Below, piece by piece: positions 33,532 through 42,878 of a stretch of DNA of 64,000 nucleotides. This DNA is from Bacillota bacterium. Its GTDB lineage: Bacteria > Bacillota > UBA4882 > UBA8346. The first letter of the stretch is position 1; every line of letters begins with the position of its first letter. The notes under the pieces were generated by a model. That model had not been told where the DNA came from. It saw only the letters and a program-made list of their open reading frames with translations, and searched no databases. The position numbers and the translations under genes were made by a program. The stretch spans positions 1-64,000 of the forward strand of contig JAEVYU010000004.1 of NCBI GenBank assembly GCA_023392595.1, written 5' to 3'.

Positions 33532-34312
33532 AGATTTAAAGCAATTGGTGGCAATCATGGCAGTTCTACGGCAAAAATGCCCCTGGGATCAGGAACAAAC
33601 TTATCACTCCTTAAAACCATACGTGATTGAAGAAACATATGAAGTATTGGAAGCGATTGATTCCGGTAAAACGGACAAGCTGCAGGAGGAATTGGGGGAT
33701 CTTTTGCTTCAGGTTGTTTTTCTGGCGCAGTTGGCCACGGAACAAGGGCGGTTTTCTATGGATGAAGTTGTCGAAGGTATTTGTGAAAAACTAATTCGCC
33801 GACACCCCCATGTCTTTGGAACAACTGAGGTAAATGGGTCTGATGACGTACTTAATAATTGGGAGAAGATCAAACAAACCGAAAAACCGGGAGAACGCCC
33901 ATCGGCTATTGATGGGGTTCCGAAAGATCTTCCTGCATTAATGTTTGCGGAAAAATTGCAGCATAAAGCGGCTAAAGTCGGGTTCGACTGGGGGGATTTG
34001 GAAGGTCCTTTACGTAAGACCAAAGAGGAATTTGCCGAGTTTGAGGAAGTTTTACGTAGTCAAGCCGTCATTCAGAGTAACGATTTTGTGAAGGACAAAC
34101 TTTCTGATGAATTTGGCGATATTTTGTTTTCATTGGTGAATGTGGGGCGGTTTTTGGATATCAATCCGGAGATAGCGCTACGGGGTACAATAGGGAAATT
34201 CACCAAACGGTTTCATTATATGGAACAAGAGGCTGCAAAAATCGGCAAAACTTTAAAAGAAATGACTTTGGATGAAATGGAACTTCTTTGGCAACAGGCC
34301 AAATCTTTATAG
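33500..34312 (+). CDS. mazG: Nucleoside triphosphate pyrophosphohydrolase MazG
   Basis: The 270-aa protein contains two MazG domains: LRQKCPWDQEQTYHSLKPYV with EETYEVLEAID and EELGDLLLQVVF (metal-binding ExxE...ExxD), then a second with EKLQHKAAKVGFDW and DEFGDILFSLVNVGRF. It hydrolyses NTPs to NMP and PPi. Compared with Bacillus YabN it lacks the N-terminal tetrapyrrole-methylase domain. The start overlaps the spoVB-like gene by 32 nt, showing co-transcription. Confidence 0.95.
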   Translation: MVIEALPKAGKDLKQLVAIMAVLRQKCPWDQEQTYHSLKPYVIEETYEVLEAIDSGKTDKLQEELGDLLLQVVFLAQLATEQGRFSMDEVVEGICEKLIRRHPHVFGTTEVNGSDDVLNNWEKIKQTEKPGERPSAIDGVPKDLPALMFAEKLQHKAAKVGFDWGDLEGPLRKTKEEFAEFEEVLRSQAVIQSNDFVKDKLSDEFGDILFSLVNVGRFLDINPEIALRGTIGKFTKRFHYMEQEAAKIGKTLKEMTLDEMELLWQQAKSL

Positions 34313-34388
34313 GGTGGAATGAGGGAATAAAAAAGACTAAAATTGAGATGCTAGCTCTATGTAAAAGAATCGAATGGAAGGTGAAGGT

Positions 34389-35348
34389 ATGGTTCGGAAA
34401 GATACGGGGCTAGTATCCATTTTTTTATTAAGCCTTCTTTTTATTGCGGGTTGTCCTGGAAAAGAAGGAACTTTATTTAAAAATATGGTGACCCATTTCG
34501 GGGAGCCTCCCAAAATAACGGTTTTTATGAAAGAGACCGGGGCAAAAAAGCAAATGGATATCGAGGAGTATTTGACCGGAGTGGTTGCAGGTGAAATGAA
34601 ACCGGGATGGCCCTTAAATGCATATGCAGCACAAGCAATTATTGCCCGTACTTTTACCATGGAGTTTTTAGCGCGGGGTGGAACCCGTTCGATTCATGGT
34701 ACGGATATATCCACTGATGAGAAAGAGGCCCAAGCCTATAATGCAGCTAATATTACACCGGCGATCCGTAAAGCGATTAACATGACCCGGGGATTGGTTT
34801 TGGTCTATAAAAATCATTATATAAAAGGATGGTATTCGGCAAGTTGCGGGGGGAAAACGGATTATGCCAGAGAGGGATTGGCCTATAAAGGTCCCGAACC
34901 ACCCTATATTGTGTCCGTAAAATGCCCCGAAGAAAAGTATATTCCCAAAACGGAATTATTCTGGGAAGCATCCTTTACCGGAGCAGAAGTCAATAATGCG
35001 TTAAAAAAGATGAATCTGAGGGAAATTGGCAAATTTAAGTCTCTGGAAGTCGTGAAACGAAGTAAAACCAACAGAGCTACAGTGTTAAAGTTTATAGGCG
35101 ATAAGGGAAGCGCTGAGGTTGCCGGAGGAGATTTCCGGATCAATATCGGTCCCGGAAAAATGCGCTCCATCTGGATATTAGATAAAATTAAGAATCAGGG
35201 GGATTTATTAAAGTTAAAAGGTAGGGGCTTTGGCCATGGGGTTGGGTTGTGTCAATGGGGATCTTATGCTATGGCTAAGGAAAATAAATCCCCAAAGCAA
35301 ATTGTTAAACATTATTATCCGAAAACCGATATTGTGAAAATATGGTGA
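34389..35348 (+). CDS. spoIID: Stage II sporulation protein D
   Basis: The 319-aa protein starts with a lipoprotein-type signal (SIFLLSLLFIAGC). It has the SpoIID core MDIEEYLTGVVAGEMKPGWP, YAAQAIIARTFTMEF, YSASCGGKTDYA and the closing GRGFGHGVGLCQWGSYAMA. SpoIID is a lytic transglycosylase that, with SpoIIM and SpoIIP, drives membrane migration during engulfment. GGAAGGTG fits ATG 34389 better than 34374. It is the shorter of two SpoIID proteins in the window; its position in the spoVB-yabQ run suggests that this one is the sporulation enzyme. Confidence 0.88.
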   Translation: MVRKDTGLVSIFLLSLLFIAGCPGKEGTLFKNMVTHFGEPPKITVFMKETGAKKQMDIEEYLTGVVAGEMKPGWPLNAYAAQAIIARTFTMEFLARGGTRSIHGTDISTDEKEAQAYNAANITPAIRKAINMTRGLVLVYKNHYIKGWYSASCGGKTDYAREGLAYKGPEPPYIVSVKCPEEKYIPKTELFWEASFTGAEVNNALKKMNLREIGKFKSLEVVKRSKTNRATVLKFIGDKGSAEVAGGDFRINIGPGKMRSIWILDKIKNQGDLLKLKGRGFGHGVGLCQWGSYAMAKENKSPKQIVKHYYPKTDIVKIW

Positions 35349-35351
35349 TGT

Positions 35352-35378
35352 AAACCGGCTAATTAACCGGTTTTATTA
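35352..35378 (+). terminator. Intrinsic terminator after spoIID
   Basis: AAACCGG/CCGGTTT stem with an 8-nt loop and a T-rich tail (TTTTATTATT). Confidence 0.7.
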
Positions 35379-35482
35379 TTATAGAATGTATTCATGATAG
35401 ATGGAGTTGGTCTATCTTCCTTTCGGTGAGAATATTTTATTTTGAAAACCTCAGGCAGAGCATGCTCGAAGGAGTGAAAGAA

Positions 35483-35770
35483 ATGGAAGATAAAAAGAAG
35501 CCCAACGATCTAATCCATCAATTGACATTAGCCAATCGCAGTCAGTTAATTGTAGAGGGAGTGAGCAATCTGGGTTGTTACGATCAAGAACAGATAATTT
35601 TAGAAACGAGTTTGGGAGTTTTGGAAATAAAAGGAGAAGGATTGCATATCCAACAATTAAGTTTGGATTTAGGTAAGGTTACGGTTGATGGTAATGTTTA
35701 CTCACTGATGTATACGGATGAAAATGCCTTGAAAAAGGGGAGGGGCTTTTTAAGCCGTTTAATTAAATAA
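35483..35770 (+). CDS. yabP: Sporulation protein YabP
   Basis: The 95-aa product matches YabP: LIHQLTLANRSQLIVEGVSN, YDQEQIILETSLGVLEIKGE, LHIQQLSLDLGKVTVDGNV. YabP is needed for spore cortex formation, together with YabQ. The frame is open from GTG 35426, but AAGGAGTG stands 7 nt before ATG 35483, which gives the usual family length. In Bacillus yabP and yabQ are adjacent; here a lytic transglycosylase gene lies between them. Confidence 0.92.
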   Translation: MEDKKKPNDLIHQLTLANRSQLIVEGVSNLGCYDQEQIILETSLGVLEIKGEGLHIQQLSLDLGKVTVDGNVYSLMYTDENALKKGRGFLSRLIK

Positions 35771-35965
35771 TAAAGAAGGCTATAAGAAGGTGGTTTTGCA
35801 GGATAATTCAAATTTGACACCGAAATAAATCGATAATGGTTTGATTTTAACTACCACGGGCCAAAAAAGGCGGGTAGTTGAGAGAACGACTAAACCCAAA
35901 AATGGATTCGGCATTTGAAAAGGTAATGTTTAGTTGAAAGAACCAATATTGATTCGAGGTGTCCA

Positions 35966-36802
35966 ATGCCTTTAACCAATGCATCGGCGGCAAGAAGGAG
36001 ACGAGCCCGCTCCCGTTCATTTCCTGAACTTTTCCAAAGAATTATTATTACAGCATTTAAATTTATTCTTAGTCCAATTATTATTTTCGCAGATTCCTTT
36101 CGCCGTAAGGGGACACTTGATGGAACCTGGATTTTTTCATTTTTTTTGTTTATTACTGTAGTCCTGGGGCTTACCGGAGTCGGTATTTTGGTCACTGAAG
36201 GCCCGCTCTTGAAAACTATGAAAATGATGACTGCGGTTACGGAAAATCAAGAAAACTTGTCTGGAGATTTACAGCCTGTTATTCGGATGATTAATCGTAG
36301 CGCTTTGGCAAATAATGTGGATCCCCATTTGGTTTATGCTATTATTAAATCAGAAAGTAATTTTTCGCCACGGGCCGTTTCGCCTCGTGGCGCAAAAGGG
36401 CTTATGCAGCTTATGCCGGAGGTTTGGAAATATTATCATCATAAATTGGAAGATAATGGCAATGAGGATGATATTTTTGCCCCGGAAGCCAATATTGATG
36501 TAGGCGTAAGATATCTGAAAGATTTATTGGATCATTATCAAGGACGGGTTGATTTGGCTTTAGAGGCCTACAATGCCGGTATATCCAATGTTAGACCGGG
36601 AAATGAACCCAAATATAAAGAGACAAGGGGTTATGTTCAAAATACACTTGGATTATGGCAATCGTTGCGCCGGGAAGCTATTAAACATGAACTCCAAATG
36701 TCGCTCTATTTGCAAAAGGGATTGAAATGTTTATTTGGGATTTCCTTTTTATGTTGGCTGATTTTATTTTGGTGGGCGCGGTTTCGTTTGTTTGGAAAAT
36801 AA
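35966..36802 (+). CDS. Membrane-anchored lytic transglycosylase (SLT domain)
   Basis: The 278-aa protein has a basic N-terminus (SAARRRRARSRS), a membrane helix (FSFFLFITVVLGLTGVGILV), an SLT domain (IIKSESNFSPRAVSPRGAKG with catalytic Glu, LMQLMPEVW, GVRYLKDLL, LALEAYNAGISNV) and a C-terminal helix (CLFGISFLCWLILFWWARF). SLT enzymes cleave the MurNAc-GlcNAc bond forming 1,6-anhydroMurNAc. The location between yabP and yabQ suggests a role in spore or cortex peptidoglycan. GAGGTG precedes the ATG. Membrane segments at both ends are unusual for this family. Confidence 0.87.
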   Translation: MPLTNASAARRRRARSRSFPELFQRIIITAFKFILSPIIIFADSFRRKGTLDGTWIFSFFLFITVVLGLTGVGILVTEGPLLKTMKMMTAVTENQENLSGDLQPVIRMINRSALANNVDPHLVYAIIKSESNFSPRAVSPRGAKGLMQLMPEVWKYYHHKLEDNGNEDDIFAPEANIDVGVRYLKDLLDHYQGRVDLALEAYNAGISNVRPGNEPKYKETRGYVQNTLGLWQSLRREAIKHELQMSLYLQKGLKCLFGISFLCWLILFWWARFRLFGK

Positions 36803-36880
36803 ATTGATACTGTGAACTTTCATTCTAAAAAGTATAAAAGTTCCTCTCTTCACATATGTTTTTTCGGGAGGAATAAAGAA

Positions 36881-37282
36881 ATGGAATTCATTCATCTACA
36901 GCTAAATACTTTTCTGGTACTCCTTTTTACGGGCATTCTATGGGGAATCTTTTTTGATTTATACCGGGTTTTTCGAAGCCGGATTCGAGTCAACCGGGTT
37001 ATCGACGGTATGGGGGATGTTATATTCTGGATATTGGCTGCGATGTTAATTATTCCGTTTATTTATTGGGCAACCTGGCTTGAGTTGAGACTGTTTGTCT
37101 GGTTTATTATTATATTAGGATTAATTCTATATTTCGTCTATTTAAGCAGTATTTTGATACCGGTTTTCAAGATTTTTTGGCAAGCTGTTAACTGGTTTCC
37201 GGGAATGATAATAAATATTTTTAGTCGGTTGAAGTATAATTTGCGAAAATTGTTGTACTTTTTAAATCATCGAAACCTATAA
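36881..37282 (+). CDS. yabQ: Spore cortex biosynthesis protein YabQ
   Basis: The 133-aa membrane protein begins MEFIHLQLNTFLVLLFTGIL and continues WGIFFDLYRVFRSRIRVNR, the YabQ signature, with three further hydrophobic helices. YabQ sits in the outer forespore membrane and is required for cortex synthesis. GGGAGG is 9 nt before ATG 36881; the frame upstream to 36812 lacks a start site. It overlaps the convergent lacI-type gene by 6 bp. The expected next genes (divIC, spoIIE) are absent, so the cluster is interrupted here. Confidence 0.88.
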   Translation: MEFIHLQLNTFLVLLFTGILWGIFFDLYRVFRSRIRVNRVIDGMGDVIFWILAAMLIIPFIYWATWLELRLFVWFIIILGLILYFVYLSSILIPVFKIFWQAVNWFPGMIINIFSRLKYNLRKLLYFLNHRNL

Positions 37283-38287
37283 AAATTTGCCGCGGACTAC
37301 GAATTCGCTATTCAGAACGATTCCGGGTACTTTAGAACCGGAACTGATTACTTCAATAATCATTTTACCTGCTTGATTACCTTGCTCATACGCTGGATTA
37401 TTTATACTGCTAATGAAAGGGTAAGCTTTTTGGGTGAGGGGCAAATTATCTCCGGCGATGATTTCAATGTCACGGTGAATCTTGATTCCTGACTCGCCAA
37501 TCCGTTTAATAACTCCATAAGTGGTGGGGTCGCTGGAACAAATAACTGCCGTTATATCTGGATTTGACTCTTTTAGTTTTTGGAATGAACGATAACCGCC
37601 CTCAAAAGAAAAATCTCCTTCAGTGACTAATTCCGACCGGTATTCGATGTTGCTTTCCTGTAAAGCCATTTGATAACCGCGAAGTAAATCTTCTTTTCCC
37701 AAAATAAAAAAATCGTGTGGTTTATTAATTAGACCGATACGGCGATGGCCGAGAGAAATTAAATATTTGGTTGCTGCATAAGCCCCCGGAGTGAGATTGA
37801 TATCTACAAAATTGGTTTTCTGTTCTTCAAAAGAAAGCCCAAGAGTTACGTAAGAAAAATTTTTCTCATTAAATTCATAAATGATTTTTTCGACACCTGC
37901 TGAAGGATAAAGAATGACTCCATCAACGCTCCGGTGTTTTACAAGACGAACCGCTTCGTTTAAAGCGTCTTTTTTGTAAACAGGAGCCGAAATAATAACC
38001 TCATAGCCCCTGGTCGTCAATAAATCGTGCGCTCCGCGCAGTTGTTCCATCATGTTGGGATCCTGGAATACGAAATCCGACCCATAAGGAACGATAAATC
38101 CCACAATATTGGAACATTTTCTTTTTAAACTGGCAGCAATGGCATTAGGGTGATAGTCCAGTTTTTTAATAACTGCATTAACACGCTCCCGGGTTTCCTC
38201 TGTAACTAAGTTCGGTTCATTGATAACCCGGGAAACTGTTTTTGGAGACACGGCAGCTAATCTTGCAACATCATATAAAGTCGCCAT
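37277..38287 (-). CDS. LacI-family transcriptional regulator
   Basis: The 336-aa protein has an N-terminal LacI headpiece (TLYDVARLAAVSPKTVSRVI and a hinge helix HPNAIAASLKRK) and a periplasmic-binding-protein-like effector domain ending VPGIVLNSEFVVRGKFL. It lies 121 bp behind the GH94 gene on the same strand and is read from the same promoter. LacI operators are palindromes with a central CG; five copies of such a motif (GACAYCGRTGWC) occur around this locus, so I infer that it represses the sugar system and is released by a sugar or sugar phosphate. Confidence 0.92.
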   Translation of the reverse strand: MATLYDVARLAAVSPKTVSRVINEPNLVTEETRERVNAVIKKLDYHPNAIAASLKRKCSNIVGFIVPYGSDFVFQDPNMMEQLRGAHDLLTTRGYEVIISAPVYKKDALNEAVRLVKHRSVDGVILYPSAGVEKIIYEFNEKNFSYVTLGLSFEEQKTNFVDINLTPGAYAATKYLISLGHRRIGLINKPHDFFILGKEDLLRGYQMALQESNIEYRSELVTEGDFSFEGGYRSFQKLKESNPDITAVICSSDPTTYGVIKRIGESGIKIHRDIEIIAGDNLPLTQKAYPFISSINNPAYEQGNQAGKMIIEVISSGSKVPGIVLNSEFVVRGKFL

Positions 38288-38408
38288 TCTTGGTTCACTC
38301 GCTTTACGTTAGTTGTGATGTTTCATCTAAAGCCATAGATCAGGAACCAAGATTTTGGGATACCGCTGTGGGTGATACCATGAAGTTCTTGGTTTACTGG
38401 GTGACGGC

Positions 38409-40832
38409 TCAGGTTTCACAATATACTTCAACAACCCCTGTCATTTTACCTGCCGGTACAATTTTTCCAGGTAAACTCTCTCCACCCGCTTTAAGTATAT
38501 AATGACCGGAACGGTTGTTTTTAATATGGATTTTGTAAAGTACACCTCTAAATTTCCGATTGATTTTTATTTCTTGGAATCTAGCAGGGATGCATGGATC
38601 GACACGTAGTCCATCGAATTCAGGACGAATTCCTAAAATGTACTGTGTAATGGCAACATAATTCCAGGCCGCGGTTCCGGTAAGCCAGGAATTCTTGGCT
38701 TGACCGTGGTGCTTGGCATCGCTGCCCGCAATCATTTGGGAGTAAACATAGGGTTCCATTCGATGTAAATCACTAATTTCTTCGCGATATGCGGGAGCGA
38801 TTTTCTGGTAATATTCGAATGCTTGGTCTGCCCGGCCGAGAACAGTTTCCGCTATCATGATCCAAGAGTTATTATGACAGAAAACTCCGGCATTTTCTTT
38901 ATATCCCGGTGGGTATGAACTTATCTCGCCCAATTCAAGATGATATTCGGTGTAGGGAGGGTTTAATAAACGAACACCGTGGGCGGTATCCAGCCGCTTT
39001 TTTACCGAGTTTAAAGCCTTGAGGGCGAACCCGTTTTCCACTCCAATGCCGGCCATAACACATATGCCTTGCGGCTCGATATAAATCTGGCCTTCTTTGT
39101 TTTCATGGCTGCCAACTTTGTGTCCGGCATCGTCATAAGCCCGTAAAAACCACTCGCCATCATATCCGTCATTAATAATAGTTTGCCGCATGTTTTCAAC
39201 GATGTTTAATACGGAGATTGCCTCGGAATTAAAGCCTTGACGGCGACATAGTTCGGCGTATTCCGGGCCTATATGGACAAACATTCCGGCTATAAAAATA
39301 GATTCGGCAATTTTACCTTCTTTGCTGGTGCATACTTGGAAGGATTCATCCGGTGTTTCTGAATAACAATTCAAGTTCAGACAATCGTTCCAGTCAGCAT
39401 GACCAATGAGTGGTAATCCATGGGGTCCGACGTTGGTAGCGGTATATCGTATTGAACGGCGTAAATGCTCCAGTAAGCTTTCGGCAAGATCAGGGTCATT
39501 ATTAAACGGCACCTGCTCATTTAAAATCGAATAATCTCCGGTTTCTTTAATATAGCCGATAACTGAGTAAACGAGCCATAAAGGGTCGTCATTGAACCCG
39601 CTGCCAATATCGGAGTTGCCCTTTTTGGTTAAAGGCTGATATTGATGATAAGCGCTGCCATCAGGCAATTGAGTAGCTGCCAAATCTAAAATTCTTGTCC
39701 GGGCTCTTTCGGGTACCATACCGACAAAACCCAACAAATCTTGATTGGAATCCCTAAAGCCCATACCCCGTCCAATACCGGATTCAAAATAAGAGGCGCT
39801 ACGGGATAGGTTAAACGTAACCATTGTCTGATAAGGATTCCATGTGTTAACCATCCGATTAAGCTCGGATTCATTACTTTCCAATGTATAAACGGAAAGT
39901 AAGTTTAACCAATATTCCTTCAATTTTACCAGCGCTTTATCAACCTGGCTGGGTGAGTTAAATTCAGCAATAATCTTTTGAGCCGGCTCTTTATTAATAA
40001 TACCGGGTTTTTGCCATTTTTGAACATTGGGCACTTCAACATATCCTAACACAAATATGTATTCTTTACTTGATCCCGGTTCAAGGGTTATTTCCAAACA
40101 ATGGGAGGCAATCGGAGACCAGCCGTCGGCCATTGAATTATTCGATTTTCCGTTTGTAACCACCAGTGGGTTATGAAGATCGTGATATAAGCCGATGAAT
40201 GATTCCCGATCGGTATCAAAACCGGCAATGGGTTGATTAACGCTATAAAACGAATAATGGTTGCGGCGTTCTCGGTACTCGGTTTTGTGGTAAATGACAT
40301 TTTCTTCTACCTCAACCTCGCCGGTATTGAAGTTGCGTTGAAAATTGGTCATGTCATCATAGGCATTCCATAAGCAAAATTCGATAAAAGAAAAGACTTT
40401 AAAGCTTCTGGTTTGTTTGCTCTGGTTTGATACGACGACTCGATGGATTTCACAGTTTTGGCCAACGGGAATAAAATAGGTAATTTCAGTTTTGATCTGG
40501 TTTTTTGAACCGCATATTTTAGTATAGCCCATACCGTGCCTGCATTCGTAAAAATCCAAATCGGTTTGAACGGGTTGCCAGGAGGGAGACCAGATGTCTT
40601 CGTTGTCATTAATGTAAAAATAACGGCCGTTATTATCAAAAGGAATATTATTGTAACGGTAACGGGTGATTCTGCGGAGACGGGCGTCTTTGTAGAAACA
40701 GTATCCGCCGCCGGTATTGGAAATCATGCCAAAAAAGTCCTGAGTCCCCAGGTAATTTATCCATGGTGAAGGAGTTTTAGGAGTGGTAATTACATATTCT
40801 TGCAGAGCATCGTCAAAATATCCGAATTTCAT
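38409..40832 (-). CDS. GH94 glycoside phosphorylase (cellobiose/chitobiose phosphorylase-like)
   Basis: The 807-aa protein has a GH94 N-terminal beta-sandwich, then an (alpha/alpha)6 barrel with the proton-donor motif MGFRDSNQDLLG (Asp361), HADWNDCLNLN, YPPGYKENAGVFCHNNSW for phosphate and substrate contacts, and GTAAWNYVAITQYILGIRPE near the C-terminus. GH94 enzymes phosphorolyse beta-glucosidic disaccharides to sugar-1-phosphate plus sugar. Cellobiose, chitobiose or cellobionate cannot be separated by eye. There is no signal peptide, so it is cytosolic. AAAGGA with 8-nt spacing supports ATG 40832. Its promoter is consensus and carries an operator. Confidence 0.9.
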   Translation of the reverse strand: MKFGYFDDALQEYVITTPKTPSPWINYLGTQDFFGMISNTGGGYCFYKDARLRRITRYRYNNIPFDNNGRYFYINDNEDIWSPSWQPVQTDLDFYECRHGMGYTKICGSKNQIKTEITYFIPVGQNCEIHRVVVSNQSKQTRSFKVFSFIEFCLWNAYDDMTNFQRNFNTGEVEVEENVIYHKTEYRERRNHYSFYSVNQPIAGFDTDRESFIGLYHDLHNPLVVTNGKSNNSMADGWSPIASHCLEITLEPGSSKEYIFVLGYVEVPNVQKWQKPGIINKEPAQKIIAEFNSPSQVDKALVKLKEYWLNLLSVYTLESNESELNRMVNTWNPYQTMVTFNLSRSASYFESGIGRGMGFRDSNQDLLGFVGMVPERARTRILDLAATQLPDGSAYHQYQPLTKKGNSDIGSGFNDDPLWLVYSVIGYIKETGDYSILNEQVPFNNDPDLAESLLEHLRRSIRYTATNVGPHGLPLIGHADWNDCLNLNCYSETPDESFQVCTSKEGKIAESIFIAGMFVHIGPEYAELCRRQGFNSEAISVLNIVENMRQTIINDGYDGEWFLRAYDDAGHKVGSHENKEGQIYIEPQGICVMAGIGVENGFALKALNSVKKRLDTAHGVRLLNPPYTEYHLELGEISSYPPGYKENAGVFCHNNSWIMIAETVLGRADQAFEYYQKIAPAYREEISDLHRMEPYVYSQMIAGSDAKHHGQAKNSWLTGTAAWNYVAITQYILGIRPEFDGLRVDPCIPARFQEIKINRKFRGVLYKIHIKNNRSGHYILKAGGESLPGKIVPAGKMTGVVEVYCET

Positions 40833-40877
40833 TCCAATCATCCTTTGCAATAGTATAAAAGCCACAATATTGGAAAA

Positions 40878-40918
40878 GACATCGAAGTCATTATAGCTGG
40901 TAAAAAGAAATTTGTCAA
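40878..40918 (-). promoter_or_regulatory. GH94-lacI promoter with operator at the start site
   Basis: On the minus strand TTGACA (40918-40913), 17 nt and TATAAT (40895-40890) form a perfect consensus promoter. The motif GACATCGAAGTCAT (40878-40891, plus-strand reading) overlaps the end of the -10 and the expected start, an ideal repressor position. Confidence 0.85.
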
Positions 40919-41093
40919 TGATCGGGGCCCGTGCGCAAGCAAAAGATTTGTAATTAAGAAAGATCAGCGGGGCTTTGAATGTTTAGGATTCCTCCGAATT
41001 CATGGTGATAACGGCAAAAACCATGATGGTTATAAACAGGCCCCAACATTAATAAAATGAAAACAATGCAATACAAAATTGTAAAAAAAATAT

Positions 41094-41123
41094 TTGACAC
41101 CGGTGACATAACTGTGATAGTAT
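41094..41123 (+). promoter_or_regulatory. Plus-strand promoter with overlapping operator
   Basis: TTGACA (41094-41099), 18 nt and TAGTAT (41118-41123). Operator-like GACACCGGTGACATA (41096-41110) covers the -35 and spacer. It would drive the porin-like gene with a leader of about 480 nt. Confidence 0.7.
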
Positions 41124-41230
41124 AAAAACAGTTGTATGGTTATTTTTTACAGTAAAGGTAAAAATAGTAGCAGTGAGCTGCGACGATGTAAATGCAAAGA
41201 AAAATGGTGTTTTTGTAAAAAAATATATAT

Positions 41231-41242
41231 GTCATCGATGTC
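41231..41242. promoter_or_regulatory. Operator-like motif GTCATCGATGTC
   Basis: The reverse complement GACATCGATGAC matches the GACAYCGRTGWC motif seen at 40878, 41096, 41414 and 44423. Confidence 0.6.
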
Positions 41243-41413
41243 CAAAGGAACCTGTCGATTGTGACTGATAAAAACATTGATTTGATAATGTTTTGTAAAA
41301 TAAAAAAAGTGGTTTTTTGTGGAAAACGGGATTGTAACAGAAGTTAAAATGGGAAGCAATGGGATGATAAATATTAATTAATGTAAGAAATATCGCTGGT
41401 AGATCAAAAAAAT

Positions 41414-41428
41414 GATACCGATGACATA
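41414..41428. promoter_or_regulatory. Operator-like motif GATACCGATGACATA
   Basis: Matches the locus motif with one change in the first half-site; it is followed by AAAT, giving a possible -10 TAAAAT. Confidence 0.55.
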
Positions 41429-41613
41429 AAATACCTCTGCTGTTTAGCCCGAGAGGGTTTATAGCTATAGAACCTTTAAGCGGATCCGACAGGGAAAGGA
41501 GGTGAAATATTACTTTTATTTCATTTGGATGGTTGAGAGCGTAATCAAACGAAACTGGAAAAGTTGATTGCAATCTCAAAACGGCTCGAACTTGAAATTA
41601 AAAGGAGGATTTA

Positions 41614-42828
41614 ATGTTGAAAAAGTCATTCATTCTTGTTTTGGTGGTAGTTCTTACGCTGGCAATCACGGTTACAGCCTCGGCGTCCACTTTTAACCCC
41701 TATTGCGGCGGCAGGCTTGTCTGGTCCTATATTAATTCGGATTCCTCGGATAATTGGAAAGATAACCCGGTATCTCTTAACCACGGCGGTCTGAAATTGT
41801 TACTTCGGGAGTCCCTTTCCGATGAGGCCACCGGGACCTGGGCCAATATTGGGTTTAAGGCGAACGGGTGGTCAAACGATCTCTACAACTCTAGTAAAGG
41901 TGAGGCTAACGGTTCGGGCGCCATTGATACCAGTATAATTTACGATTTTGGTTGGAAACAGATTGGCGGTTCCAAAATTAACATTTGGTACAGCAACTGG
42001 GAATCCGAGACCACCAATATCGGTCAGGGCAAGATTTATAACGTATACCCGACCCAGTTTAACGAGGATAATGTCTTTGACCGCGATGCGAGTCATTGTA
42101 TCACTATTGATTATCTTGGCGATAATCTGGTTCTTAGCGCTATCTATGAACCCAATAAAACCGAGAGTATCGATGAAAACCGAGTTTTCCTCGCCGCTAC
42201 TTATAAGTTTGAGGGCGGAGACGTCCATGCCGGTTATTATAAAGGGGATACAGATTATAGTGGTTATCTTCCCATTGATGCAACTAAGACGGTTACTGCG
42301 CACTCTAAATCCACTGAAATGAGCGTTGGCGCAGCAGCCAAGCTAGGCTTCATAACCGCTAAAATCGATTATCTTAAATTGAAGATGGACGAATTCAAAG
42401 AGCTTCAAGCGGTTAAGGATGATAAGGGTAATATTACTGGTAATGAAGCAACCGGAAATTGGGTTGAGTGCCCATATGACGGCGGCAATGTTACCCAGCT
42501 TAACATTTCTTTTGATGATTTAAAATTTGATGTTACTTTGATCAATGATGATAATTACTTTTTCAAAACCGATGGCGGTAAAGGATATCAAGTCCGTTAC
42601 AGCGGTTTTTGCGACGGCAAGCTTTCGTTGGTTTATAAAGCCATGGTTGCTGATAAAGATAGCGATGCCACAGGCGTCCAGGGCGATCTCGAAAGCGGCG
42701 ATTTCAGCACCGCATATATCGGATATAAATACGGTATTTTTGAAACCAGAATCGGCTGGGGTAGCCACGGTAAAGACGCTGGTAAAGATGACTATGCGTT
42801 TGCCAGTGTTTATGCCAATTTTTGGTGA
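41614..42828 (+). CDS. Porin-like outer-membrane beta-barrel protein
   Basis: The 404-aa protein has a clear signal peptide (FILVLVVVLTLAITVTASAS). The mature chain alternates short amphipathic strands with Gly/Asp/Asn-rich turns, such as VHAGYYKGDTDYSGYL and LSLVYKAMVADKDSD. It ends with a strand closing in an aromatic residue (FASVYANFW), the C-terminal signature recognised by the BAM machinery. There are no Cys residues in membrane segments, no hydrophobic helices and no SLH domain, unlike Negativicutes porins. AAAGGAGG is close to the ATG. A terminator follows. In this sugar locus it would admit oligosaccharides. The homology class is not certain; the beta-barrel call rests on pattern. 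Confidence 0.7.
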   Translation: MLKKSFILVLVVVLTLAITVTASASTFNPYCGGRLVWSYINSDSSDNWKDNPVSLNHGGLKLLLRESLSDEATGTWANIGFKANGWSNDLYNSSKGEANGSGAIDTSIIYDFGWKQIGGSKINIWYSNWESETTNIGQGKIYNVYPTQFNEDNVFDRDASHCITIDYLGDNLVLSAIYEPNKTESIDENRVFLAATYKFEGGDVHAGYYKGDTDYSGYLPIDATKTVTAHSKSTEMSVGAAAKLGFITAKIDYLKLKMDEFKELQAVKDDKGNITGNEATGNWVECPYDGGNVTQLNISFDDLKFDVTLINDDNYFFKTDGGKGYQVRYSGFCDGKLSLVYKAMVADKDSDATGVQGDLESGDFSTAYIGYKYGIFETRIGWGSHGKDAGKDDYAFASVYANFW

Positions 42829-42848
42829 GATTATCTGAAAACTCAAGT

Positions 42849-42878
42849 GGGGTTGTCTCAATCTGAGACACCCCTTTT
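42849..42878 (+). terminator. Intrinsic terminator of the porin-like gene
   Basis: GGGG-TTGTCTCA-ATC-TGAGACA-CCCC followed by TTTT, 21 bp after the stop. Confidence 0.85.

Larger units (their letters stand above)
40833..41613. other. 781-bp divergent control region of the sugar locus
   Basis: No gene is supported. The region holds a consensus minus-strand promoter, a plus-strand promoter, four operator-like motifs (separate entries) and, at 41498-41508, a perfect AAAGGAGGTGA with no ORF at proper distance (nearest ATG 41530, a 12-codon frame). Confidence 0.7.

Noticed and set aside
41872..42322. Long frames on both strands inside the porin-like gene
   Set aside because: They lack ribosome sites and overlap a gene with signal peptide, ribosome site and terminator.
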